From contig CANRVB010000007.1 in NCBI GenBank assembly GCA_947643165.1, forward strand, positions 1 to 64,000: a DNA stretch of 64,000 nt. Reading direction: 5' to 3'. A program made the position numbers and the translations under genes. A model generated the notes under the pieces. The model was not told the DNA's origin and did not search any database. It was given only the letters and a program-made list of their open reading frames with translations. Origin of the DNA: an uncultured Porphyromonadaceae bacterium. GTDB taxonomy: Bacteria; Bacteroidota; Bacteroidia; Bacteroidales; Muribaculaceae. Of the stretch, positions 17,147 to 24,555 are shown piece by piece. Each line of letters opens with the position of its first letter. Position 1 is the stretch's first letter.

Positions 17147-17198
17147 GCAACAAAGGGGATATTTCGCAAAAAAGGGGATCCAGGGCGATGTAATTTTG
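17147..17198 (+). promoter_or_regulatory. regulatory region of the capsid cassette: direct repeats, shared element and -7 box
   Basis: Two 14-base direct repeats that differ at one base, GCAACAAAGGGGAT (17147-17160) and GCAAAAAAGGGGAT (17166-17179), lie 19 bases apart. Within them is GGGATATTTCGCAAAAAAG (17156-17174), which recurs exactly on the minus strand at 58711-58729. In both places exactly 16 bases separate it from a -7 box, here TAATTTTG (17191-17198). No canonical -33 TTTG is present, so the element may bind an activator or act as an alternative upstream promoter element. Confidence 0.6.
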
Positions 17199-17243
17199 CA
17201 ATGTAAACGGGAACAAACCCGTTGGCAAAAACACAACAAAACT

Positions 17244-17672
17244 ATGAAAAAGAAAGTGAAGAGAGTGGAGAACGCCGAGAACGGTATGACCGGAATGGAT
17301 ATGACGGGGACCAACGGAGTGCTGAACGTCGCAGCGCTTTACGGCGGATCGACCGAAGAGGAGGAGAGAGAAGAAAAAGAGGGGAGAGAGGAGAACGCCG
17401 AGATCGGGGAGAATGAGGTGAGCGAGGAGCGAAATATGATAGATGTGGCGGAGGAAACACGCGAAGATGCCAAACTGACCGTGGAGGAGATGATAGCTGC
17501 GGCCGAGGAGCGTGGATATCTGCGCGGGCTGAATGCGGCAGCCGAGTCGGAGATGGCGAAGCCCGGTCTATGGCAAACAGATATGGTGTGCATAAGTGAC
17601 CCTGACAAGGGTCAGGAAGATCCGGTAGGCCGGTTTCTGTCGGCAAGACGACGGAGCGCATGGGATGAGTAG
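17244..17672 (+). CDS. acidic protein of the capsid cassette, possible scaffold
   Basis: The 142-residue protein has a basic first ten residues, then a strongly acidic middle (glutamate-rich, residues 36-80) and a helical segment near 85-110. It ends in a basic tail, SARRRSAWDE. No signal peptide or recognised domain is present. It is the first gene after the regulatory region and precedes the capsid gene; small acidic helical proteins in that position are often capsid scaffolds, but that is inference from position and composition only. Isoleucine and arginine codons are mainly ATA and AGG/AGA/CGx, unlike the ATC-rich secDF. Confidence 0.6.
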   Translation: MKKKVKRVENAENGMTGMDMTGTNGVLNVAALYGGSTEEEEREEKEGREENAEIGENEVSEERNMIDVAEETREDAKLTVEEMIAAAEERGYLRGLNAAAESEMAKPGLWQTDMVCISDPDKGQEDPVGRFLSARRRSAWDE

Positions 17673-17717
17673 GTGCAGGGGAACAGTTGATACACACAAC
17701 AAGCAAATACAAGGAGT

Positions 17718-17798
17718 ATGGACAGTAAGAAAAAGGGATTCATAGACTTGATGAAGATGATCATCGAGATTATAGTGAAGCTGATAAAGAAGAACTAA
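17718..17798 (+). CDS. possible 26-residue amphipathic peptide
   Basis: A short reading frame, M-DSKKKGF-IDLMKMIIEIIVKLIKKN, lies between the acidic protein and the capsid gene. A helical wheel would place I/L/M on one face and K/E/D on the other, as in membrane-active or delta-haemolysin-like peptides. AAGGAG lies one base before the ATG, too close for normal Shine-Dalgarno spacing. It could be a lytic or holin-like peptide, a capsid-binding helix or a chance frame. No family is recognised. Confidence 0.4.
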   Translation: MDSKKKGFIDLMKMIIEIIVKLIKKN

Positions 17799-17830
17799 CA
17801 ACTAATAAGAACGAAAAAACACTTAAAACA

Positions 17831-19138
17831 ATGGGAAACACAACAGTAACAGAGAAGAAAGAGATGAGAGATGTAGTAAGAGCAACAGGCACACAGGGAG
17901 GCCTGCACATTGGCGACGGGCCGCTTACGTCGGCACTGACCCGCGAAGGGAGCGATGGGCTGCTGATGAGCGAGGTAGAGGAGCGCATAACACGAATACG
18001 CCCCATGTCGACTCCAATCGACCAAATAACCCGTATGACAGGGAGCCGCACGGCCCGCAGTATGGAGGTGAGCTACTACCGTGTAGACAGCAAGCCGGAG
18101 TCGGCAATGCTGGAGGAGTGTACTGAGATAGCCGGCAAGGAGTATGACGGGTGCGCGGTGTACAGAATAAAGACCACGGACGACACACTGTTCGCACCGA
18201 CCGAGACCATATTGATTCCGGATATGTCGGGAGAGCCGGAGGGAACGGACACGACACAAAATCCGCTGGTGCTGTATGTTACGGAGCGAGTGAACGGAAG
18301 TGACGGTGTAGAACTGCATGTGATAGCCGTGAACGGAGTGAAGCAGGACGGACTTCGCCGTATCGGTGAGACCGAAGGCGGGGAATCGCTTGTAAGAATG
18401 GGACGTGCAGCATCGGAGCTGGATGTGCAGACAGGCCAGTTTCAGGCACTACCTAAGAAAGCGAGCAATTACTGCCAGATCTTCAAGGCCCAGATAGAGC
18501 ACTCCACCGTCATGAACCTGACCAAGAAGGAGGTTGGCTGGTGCATGGAGGATCAGGAGGAATCGGCAGTGACCGATATGCGTCTGGGTATGGAGAAGAG
18601 CTTTCTTTTCGGCAGCAAGGCGCGCCTGAGCAATAAACGCACCGGCGACGAGACACTGCTGACTGGTGGCATCTGGACTCAGGCGGGGAAAACGGTCAAG
18701 CTTGAGAAGGATCTGAGCCACAGCGGTCTGATAAAGCTGATGCGTGCGGCATTTACAGGCGAATCGGCAGGCAGTACCCGAAAGATACTTCTGGCGGGCT
18801 CGGGTCTGATAGAGCGTCTGAGCAATCTGGAGAGCGTAAGGACTCTGTCGGCTCAGGATAAGGTGACCCGCTGGGGTATAGACTTCACGGAGATAGGATC
18901 GAAATTCGGCACTCTATACACGATACACAGCGAGGTGTTTGATATGTGCGGACACAGCGAGGACGGTATGATAGTGGATCCGGACTATATAACCAAGTAC
19001 AGTTTCATGCCTTTCGGTGTAGAGCATCTGGATCTGAAGAGCAGCGGCATACGCAACAGTGATGCGCTGGTTCTGACAGAGGCGAGCTGCGTGGTACTAC
19101 GCCATCCGCAGGCCCATATACGAGTAGTCTGTGTATAA
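17831..19138 (+). CDS. phage-type major capsid protein (SU10/DUF5309-like)
   Basis: The 435-residue protein matches the pattern of the SU10/DUF5309 capsid group (HK97 fold). An early GGL and a helix with EVEERITRIRPMSTPIDQITR are followed by NYCQIFKAQIEHSTVMN, a KKEVGWCMEDQEESAVTDMRLGMEKSFLFG helix, and a Leu/Ile-rich GLIKLMRAAF region. The IDFTEIGSKFGTLYTIHSEVFD strand pair comes next, and the family-like end is EASCVVLRHPQAHIRVV. The assignment rests on recognising these patterns by eye. It appears full length. It is flanked by a connector-like gene and a portal-like gene, which supports a virion role. There is no signal peptide or membrane segment. It could still be functional, a remnant, or a domesticated shell protein. 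Confidence 0.65.
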   Translation: MGNTTVTEKKEMRDVVRATGTQGGLHIGDGPLTSALTREGSDGLLMSEVEERITRIRPMSTPIDQITRMTGSRTARSMEVSYYRVDSKPESAMLEECTEIAGKEYDGCAVYRIKTTDDTLFAPTETILIPDMSGEPEGTDTTQNPLVLYVTERVNGSDGVELHVIAVNGVKQDGLRRIGETEGGESLVRMGRAASELDVQTGQFQALPKKASNYCQIFKAQIEHSTVMNLTKKEVGWCMEDQEESAVTDMRLGMEKSFLFGSKARLSNKRTGDETLLTGGIWTQAGKTVKLEKDLSHSGLIKLMRAAFTGESAGSTRKILLAGSGLIERLSNLESVRTLSAQDKVTRWGIDFTEIGSKFGTLYTIHSEVFDMCGHSEDGMIVDPDYITKYSFMPFGVEHLDLKSSGIRNSDALVLTEASCVVLRHPQAHIRVVCV

Positions 19139-19190
19139 AGCAGTGAAGAGAAGAAGATAGAGGAGAGAAAAAGAGAGAGGGAGAGAAGAT

Positions 19191-19733
19191 ATGATAGAGA
19201 TATTCACAACCGAACAGCTCGCGGCGGAATGGATGCGCCGCACCGGACTGCTACCTTTGAGAAGCGACTGTTCGGTCGACCTCTCTACAGGAGAGGATAC
19301 GGACGGAGGTACGGAACAGCGGATAAAGGACTGGTATGCAGGACTGCTGGAGAGTGCAGACAGCCGCTATCTGCCGACAGGCGACTTTGGGGCAACCACG
19401 ATCAAGACCGAAGAAGAGGATGCGGGAAGCGTAATACTAAAACCTCCCGGCGACTGCGCAAGAGCGCTCAGCGTGAAGCTGACAGGGTGGAAAAATGAGG
19501 CGACAGTGACCGCATACGACGAGGCTACGGCACGACGCCAGCGCAATCCGTATACCAGAGCGGGACGGCAAGTTCCGGTGGCAATGCTGACGGCCGACGG
19601 CAAAACCATAAGGGCATGGCCCGGAGGCTGCGGCGAAACAGAATCATTAACCGGGGTGATGAGACCGGATGAAAGCATGTATGCGCTTGACCGCGTGCTT
19701 CTCACCACCATAAAACCAGATCTATACGACTGA
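19191..19733 (+). CDS. probable head-tail connector/adaptor protein
   Basis: This 180-residue protein follows the capsid gene by 52 bases, and its TGA overlaps the portal ATG by one base (TGATG), so they are likely co-translated. No domain is recognised with confidence. Its start, MIEIFTTEQLAAEW, looks like the N-terminal helix of small connector proteins, and its place between capsid and portal genes suggests the same. The function is inferred from context only. Confidence 0.5.
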   Translation: MIEIFTTEQLAAEWMRRTGLLPLRSDCSVDLSTGEDTDGGTEQRIKDWYAGLLESADSRYLPTGDFGATTIKTEEEDAGSVILKPPGDCARALSVKLTGWKNEATVTAYDEATARRQRNPYTRAGRQVPVAMLTADGKTIRAWPGGCGETESLTGVMRPDESMYALDRVLLTTIKPDLYD

Positions 19734-21142
19734 TGATAACACTGAGAGAAATACACGATGCATGGCAGGAGGGACGTGAATTCAGGGCCAAACGGCACCG
19801 CCACTTAGACTACAGCTACGGGCGACAGTGGAACGACATTGTGGTATGCAACGGGAAGCAATACATAGAGCGCGACCTGGCCATAGCCACAGGCAAGCAT
19901 CCTCTGACCAACAACATGATACGTCCGCTGCTGAAGACAATAGTAGGCAGAATGAGACACAGGCTCGAGACGGGCGAGGCACCCCGGACGTCGGACATGA
20001 CGACGCATAGGCGGAATATGCTCGATGAACTTGACTGCAGGATGCTGGAGGAGTTTCTGATATCGGGCTGCGCAGTACAGCGGATAGTGAGCGAACGACG
20101 CAGCGGAGGCACGGGGATATGGGTAGACAATGTGGATCCGGACCGATTTGTTTGCAACAGGTATACTGACCCACGAGGAAACGACATAGAGCTGACCGGA
20201 ATGCTGCACGACATGAGCATAAGAGAGGTGTGCGGACGGTTTGGCGAAGGGGACGAGGGCAGGATGAGAGCAATAGCGCGGTTGTATGAGGGGCAAGAGA
20301 CGGGCAACCGGTTAAGTCTCGGGAACAGTGAGAGCGAACGGTTCGGGCGTGCAAGCCGCGGCCGATGCAGGGTGATAGAGGGCTGGGCGCTTGAAACAGT
20401 GAGCATGATAAAGTGTCACGACCGTTCGACGGGACGGGTGTTCAGCGTAAGAGCGGGCGAGAGTGACGCGCTTGACCGCATAGACGCCGAACTGAGCAAA
20501 GAGGGGAAGGAGAAACTGACCCGCCGAGCAGACACAGCACTGGAATGGCACTGCTACTGGTATGCACCAGGCGGAGAGCTACTGAGCGATTACCGGTCGC
20601 CCTACGGCCACGGGAGCCACCCGTTTTGCGTGAAGCACTATCCGCTGACCGACGGCGAGATACACTCGCTGGTAGAGGATGTGGTAGAGACACAGCGCTA
20701 TATCAACCGCCTGATAACACTGATAGATCAGGTGATGGGGACATCGGCAAAGGGCGTGCTACTGTTTCCGGAGAGCCAAAAGCCGCTTGACGTGACATGG
20801 GAGGAGATAGGCGAACGGTGGGCACGTCCGAACGGAGTGATACCTTACCGCCCAAACGGATTGGGAGAGGGCCCAAAGCAGATAATCACCTCAACCCAAC
20901 CGATGAATGCCTACAACCTACTGGAGATAGAGATGAGGCTGATGGAACAGATATCGGGAGTGAGCGGCGCGTTGTCGGGCCAGGCACCCACGGGGATGCA
21001 GTCGGCAGCACTGTATGACGCGCAGACCCAGAACGGAATGATAGCGATAATGGATATGCTTGCATGCTTCGATTCGTTCAGAGAACAACGCAACAGAAAG
21101 ATAGAGGAGTGCGTATGGCCAGGCGGAAAGGAGAGAGGATGA
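19733..21142 (+). CDS. phage portal protein, P22-like, apparently short
   Basis: Portal proteins form the dodecameric ring at one capsid vertex through which DNA passes. The 469-residue product has an N-terminal HRHLDYSYGRQW...LTNNMIRPLLKTIVGRM region, a central QRYINRLITLIDQVMG stem-like helix, and the tell-tale ISGVSGALSGQAPTGMQSAALYDAQTQ near residue 420. It ends about 40 residues later in WPGGKERG. P22-like portals typically run to 600-750 residues, so the C-terminal part seems to be missing, and the next 120 bases do not encode it in another frame. No terminase gene lies beside it. Gene order, capsid before portal, is the reverse of the usual order. Confidence 0.62.
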   Translation: MITLREIHDAWQEGREFRAKRHRHLDYSYGRQWNDIVVCNGKQYIERDLAIATGKHPLTNNMIRPLLKTIVGRMRHRLETGEAPRTSDMTTHRRNMLDELDCRMLEEFLISGCAVQRIVSERRSGGTGIWVDNVDPDRFVCNRYTDPRGNDIELTGMLHDMSIREVCGRFGEGDEGRMRAIARLYEGQETGNRLSLGNSESERFGRASRGRCRVIEGWALETVSMIKCHDRSTGRVFSVRAGESDALDRIDAELSKEGKEKLTRRADTALEWHCYWYAPGGELLSDYRSPYGHGSHPFCVKHYPLTDGEIHSLVEDVVETQRYINRLITLIDQVMGTSAKGVLLFPESQKPLDVTWEEIGERWARPNGVIPYRPNGLGEGPKQIITSTQPMNAYNLLEIEMRLMEQISGVSGALSGQAPTGMQSAALYDAQTQNGMIAIMDMLACFDSFREQRNRKIEECVWPGGKERG

Positions 21143-21213
21143 ACGGATGAAAGAACCGGCGATTATAACTATTATTAACTTAGATGTGCGCTTTTATCGC
21201 CCATGCAGTGTTG

Positions 21214-21221
21214 TAAATTTG
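21214..21221 (+). promoter_or_regulatory. -7 element inside the phage-like cassette
   Basis: TAAATTTG matches TAnnTTTG, about 40 bases before the 21264 gene. TTTT at 21192-21195 is 18 bases upstream in place of TTTG. The last two cassette genes may thus have separate expression. Confidence 0.45.
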
Positions 21222-21263
21222 CCAACAGCATAAGCACATAACCAATGAGCTATAACTGATACG

Positions 21264-21770
21264 ATGAAAAGACCCACACACCAACAGCAGGATCCGGGCA
21301 CACCTCGCCACGCAGGAAAGGCAGAAGAGGTGAGAGTGTGCCAGGACCGCTACACCGCCGAGAGGGACGCGGCTGTAGCAAAGACGTACAGACGGCTGAT
21401 ATTCAGCCGAACAAAACAGGACGGGCACAGAAGCTATGATGAACTGCTCGAAGAGGTAGCCCGCTCCCCTGCCCCCGGCTACTATGTGAGCTACAGCTAT
21501 GCACTGCGCAAAGTGAAGGAGGCGATAAACAAGCCTGAAACGGCCAACGGATGTCACGGCAAATGGGCCGAACTAAGCCAACGGTCGACAGAAGAGGCAG
21601 AACGGGCGGGGATAGGGATAGACAAAGCCCTGAGCCGGGTGCTCGCCTCGGGGAGGGCCGGGAGCTTCTTCCTGGGCAAATGGGGCGTGAAACGGGCGTT
21701 GCAGAATCACAGGAAGCGCATGAGACGTCCGCCGTCGGCCGACAGAACGGCAGCCTGGAATCAAGAGTGA
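21264..21770 (+). CDS. basic protein of unknown function in the capsid cassette
   Basis: The 168-residue protein is rich in arginine and lysine, with several predicted helices. SYDELLEEVARSPAPGYYVSYSYALRKV in the middle and WGVKRALQNHRKRMRR near the end stand out. No signal peptide, membrane helix or known domain is seen. The basic C-terminus would suit nucleic acid binding. It has a possible promoter of its own and is 45 bases upstream of the next cassette gene. Confidence 0.6.
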   Translation: MKRPTHQQQDPGTPRHAGKAEEVRVCQDRYTAERDAAVAKTYRRLIFSRTKQDGHRSYDELLEEVARSPAPGYYVSYSYALRKVKEAINKPETANGCHGKWAELSQRSTEEAERAGIGIDKALSRVLASGRAGSFFLGKWGVKRALQNHRKRMRRPPSADRTAAWNQE

Positions 21771-21815
21771 GCATAGCGGAGAGTAGCGAGAATTTAACCG
21801 AGGAATAATAGAAAT

Positions 21816-22265
21816 ATGTTTTTATCAATAAGCATAGACAGGGTGCTCGAAAAGGTGTATGCACTGAGCGCCCTCAACGCGATAGCACGCGGAGAAACAG
21901 ACGGAAGCGGAATAATAAGCGCCGACAACGGCAAGGCTCTCCGTGAGGTAATGAAGGGAGCGTTTATAGAAGTCGTGATGGCATTGCGACATCATGTGAC
22001 AGACACCAATCTCGGCGAAGCGGATGACGAGACAGAAGCTCTGACAATGAGCATAACAATGGCAGAGCAGACTGGAAGCGAAGCCGGACCAATAGTGCGC
22101 GGAGCCATAGAGGAGGCGATGGCGCTACGATGTATGGCGATGGCAGGAAAAGAGACGGCAGATGAGGCGAGGAGGCTGACAGCCGTGAGCGACGAGTATA
22201 TATCAGCGGCAAACAGGATCTGCGCAGGCGAGGGGACAAACGCGACCATAATGAGATGGGACTGA
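21816..22265 (+). CDS. helical protein of unknown function, last cassette gene
   Basis: The 149-residue protein is almost wholly helical by composition (ALSALNAIARGE, EVMKGAFIEVVMALRHH, RGAIEEAMALRCMAMAGK). Its opening MFLSISIDRVLEKVYALSA recalls the start of small head-completion-like proteins next to structural genes in Bacteroides prophages, but I cannot confirm that relationship. It has no signal peptide or membrane helix. Confidence 0.55.
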   Translation: MFLSISIDRVLEKVYALSALNAIARGETDGSGIISADNGKALREVMKGAFIEVVMALRHHVTDTNLGEADDETEALTMSITMAEQTGSEAGPIVRGAIEEAMALRCMAMAGKETADEARRLTAVSDEYISAANRICAGEGTNATIMRWD

Positions 22266-22398
22266 CGAGTGGACATAGCATATAGAGACAATGCAGACAA
22301 TAGGGCGGAGGGTGGGAACAATGGCGCGCGCAAGAACGTTGTAGAAGATGAAAGTGTAGCATTGCGAGACACAATAACCACCATTGATCACGGACATT

Positions 22399-23901
22399 AT
22401 GCGTGCAAAAAACACATACAGACTGAGATGGCTGCTGCTGACGGTATTGATGGCAGTGGCTATGGGTGTGTCGGCGCAGATGCCCATAAAGCTGTCGGTG
22501 ATAGCCCCGGTTCCGCCAGACAGCGCTGACCTGAAGCTATACAGCGAGAAGCATCCGTGGCGAGCCGCGGCAACCGTGGCGGGTCTGAACTTAGGGATAT
22601 GGAGCTATGACCGCTTCATAGAGAAGGGAGACTATGCGTATATATCGCTGCATTCGATAAAGGAGAATTTCAAGCACGGATTCATCTGGGACAACGACAA
22701 GATGGGTACGAATATGTTTCTGCACCCGTATCACGGAAATCTATACTACAACGCGGCCCGCTCGAACAACATGAACTACTGGCGATCGGGCCTGTATGCC
22801 CTGGGAGGAAGCGCCATGTGGGAACTGCTGATGGAACGAGAGTATCCGTCGACCAACGATGTGATAGCCACCCCTGTCGGAGGAATGGCGATAGGCGAAG
22901 TGTGCTACAGGGTGAGTGACGCGATGATAGATGACCGACTGACGGGCTGGGCCAGATTTGAGCGCGAGGCGGGAGTGTTTCTGGTATCGCCGATGAGAGG
23001 CCTGACGCGCATAATAAACGGTGACGCATGGAGAGTGAGACGCACGTCTGGCCAGCAATTCGGCACACCGAACGTAGGCATAGAGTTCGGTCTTGGCTCG
23101 CGTATAATAACTTTCAGCCACAAGAATGTGAACGACACGAAGCCATCGGCGGCGCTGGAGTTCAATATGGAGTATGGAGACCGGTTTGAGGTGAAGAGCG
23201 TCGCACCGTATGACTATTTCACGATAAAGGCGGCGCTGAACCTGATGAACAAGCAGCCGTTTCTGTCGCAGCTGAACATAAAGGGCCGACTGCTCGCGAG
23301 AGAACTACGTGATGACCCGGTGACTCACCTGAGCGTTGGTCTGTATCAGCATTTCGACTATTATGACAGCGACACGACGTCGACGACGATGGCCAAATGC
23401 CCGTATAAGTTAGGCGTACCGGCCTCGTTTGGCGCAGGAATATTGTACAGGCGTACCAAGATAGGAGAATGGGCGTTTGACGCGTTCGCGCATGCGAATG
23501 CGGTGCTGTTGGGAGCCATACTGTCGGATTACTACCAGGTTGATGAGCGGAACTATAATCTTGCCGCCGGATATTCGCTGAAGATCGGAGCGAACTGTGT
23601 GCTTGGCAGCGACAAGCTGTCGTTGAGCGTGAACCATGAGTTCTACCGGCTGTTCACGTGGAAAGGGTATCCCCAAGGCCTTCCGCTGGATAAGGTGGAC
23701 TACAGGACGCTGAACGTGATGGGCGACAAGTCGACGGCATCGTTCGGCGTAACGGAGGTAAGGATCAACATGAGAGTGTGGAAGAGGCTGTATTTCTCGA
23801 TGGGCCTGTCGCACTATTTCCGCACCACGCACTACCACTACTACCCCAACGTGAGATCGGGGTCGCTGTCGGAGAGCATGATGGTGATGTGGAAGCTTTA
23901 G
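22399..23901 (+). CDS. DUF3943 outer membrane protein
   Basis: The roughly 500-residue protein has a signal peptide (WLLLTVLMAVAMGVSAQ). Its first third resembles DUF3943: RAAATVAGLNLGIWSYDRF, ENFKHGFIWDNDKMGTNMFLHPYHGN, then a GG(S)AMWELLME segment. The rest is alternating beta-strand sequence ending in MMVMWKL, a C-terminal aromatic/hydrophobic strand typical of barrels. The biochemical role of the family is unknown. The ATG at 22399 begins the signal peptide; one at 22384 is possible. It lies 133 bases downstream of the phage-like cassette and may or may not belong to it. Its stop overlaps the convergent 23898 gene by four bases. Confidence 0.75.
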   Translation: MRAKNTYRLRWLLLTVLMAVAMGVSAQMPIKLSVIAPVPPDSADLKLYSEKHPWRAAATVAGLNLGIWSYDRFIEKGDYAYISLHSIKENFKHGFIWDNDKMGTNMFLHPYHGNLYYNAARSNNMNYWRSGLYALGGSAMWELLMEREYPSTNDVIATPVGGMAIGEVCYRVSDAMIDDRLTGWARFEREAGVFLVSPMRGLTRIINGDAWRVRRTSGQQFGTPNVGIEFGLGSRIITFSHKNVNDTKPSAALEFNMEYGDRFEVKSVAPYDYFTIKAALNLMNKQPFLSQLNIKGRLLARELRDDPVTHLSVGLYQHFDYYDSDTTSTTMAKCPYKLGVPASFGAGILYRRTKIGEWAFDAFAHANAVLLGAILSDYYQVDERNYNLAAGYSLKIGANCVLGSDKLSLSVNHEFYRLFTWKGYPQGLPLDKVDYRTLNVMGDKSTASFGVTEVRINMRVWKRLYFSMGLSHYFRTTHYHYYPNVRSGSLSESMMVMWKL

Positions 23902-24422
23902 AGCATTGACAGCGGGCGGAGGCACTCGAGCATCTCGATGCGCGAGAGCGAACGGCGGGATGTGAGGGTCGAGGCGATCTGACGCGCGACTTCCTGGACG
24001 CCGGAGTGGCTGAATACACGAGTGAGATAGTTGTAGTCTTTGTCGAAAAGGGCGGTAATCTCATCGTCGTCGAGGCAACAGCTCTCGCGGCCTTCGATGA
24101 GGGCAATATCGCGCAATGCAGTGCGCTGATCGGGGGAGGCCATACGTCGCTGGCCGACAATAGACCGGCAAAGGAGGTTGGCTATAGACATGACAACAGT
24201 GACATGGTAAGCGTTGACGATCTGGCGGCGCAGCTGCCGAGCGCCCTCACCATGGTGGCCTGCAAGCCAGAAAACATCGGCCATCAGCATCATTTCGGCG
24301 GGGTCGAGGTCGATGTTGATGCCGTCGGCCATTTCTTCGGCATCGGCAATGGCAATACCAATGGCCATGCCAGTTGCGCCGAACGCGCGGTCGCTGTCGT
24401 CGATATAGCTCAGGTTTGACAT
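23898..24422 (-). CDS. helical protein of unknown function
   Basis: The 174-residue protein has no signal peptide. It starts MSNLSYIDDSDRAFGATGMAIGIAIADAEEMADG and contains helices with VTVVMSIANLLCRSIVG and QEVARQIASTLTSRRSLSRIEMLECL. No family was recognised. It has a -7 box 74 bases upstream and converges on the DUF3943 gene with a four-base overlap and no terminator between them. Confidence 0.62.
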   Translation of the reverse strand: MSNLSYIDDSDRAFGATGMAIGIAIADAEEMADGINIDLDPAEMMLMADVFWLAGHHGEGARQLRRQIVNAYHVTVVMSIANLLCRSIVGQRRMASPDQRTALRDIALIEGRESCCLDDDEITALFDKDYNYLTRVFSHSGVQEVARQIASTLTSRRSLSRIEMLECLRPLSML

Positions 24423-24495
24423 ATATGTATGCGGAGGTGTGGGTTGTTTTTGCGTAAAAAAAAGCGGATTCGGGCGCACAGATGCGACCGCGATG

Positions 24496-24503
24496 CAAAT
24501 TTA
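24496..24503 (-). promoter_or_regulatory. -7 element for the 23898-24422 gene
   Basis: Minus-strand TAAATTTG matches TAnnTTTG. No clear -33 TTTG lies 19-21 bases upstream. Confidence 0.45.
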
Positions 24504-24555
24504 CGGCTTATTTGGGTATTATGAAAGAGTGAGCGGGTGGAATTGAAGATGAACG

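Noticed and set aside
17718-17798. Assignment of the 26-residue peptide to the Bacteroides smalltalk protein family
   Set aside because: Those proteins differ in sequence and lie beside HU-type DNA-binding and amidase genes, which are absent here.
17244-22265. Reading the cassette as a type VI secretion, encapsulin or contractile injection system
   Set aside because: No sheath, tube, baseplate or cargo-enzyme gene is present, and the portal-like protein points to a tailed-phage ancestor.
22269-22529. An 86-codon GTG-start frame overlapping the start of the DUF3943 gene
   Set aside because: About half of it overlaps the signal peptide region in another frame, and no domain or promoter supports it.
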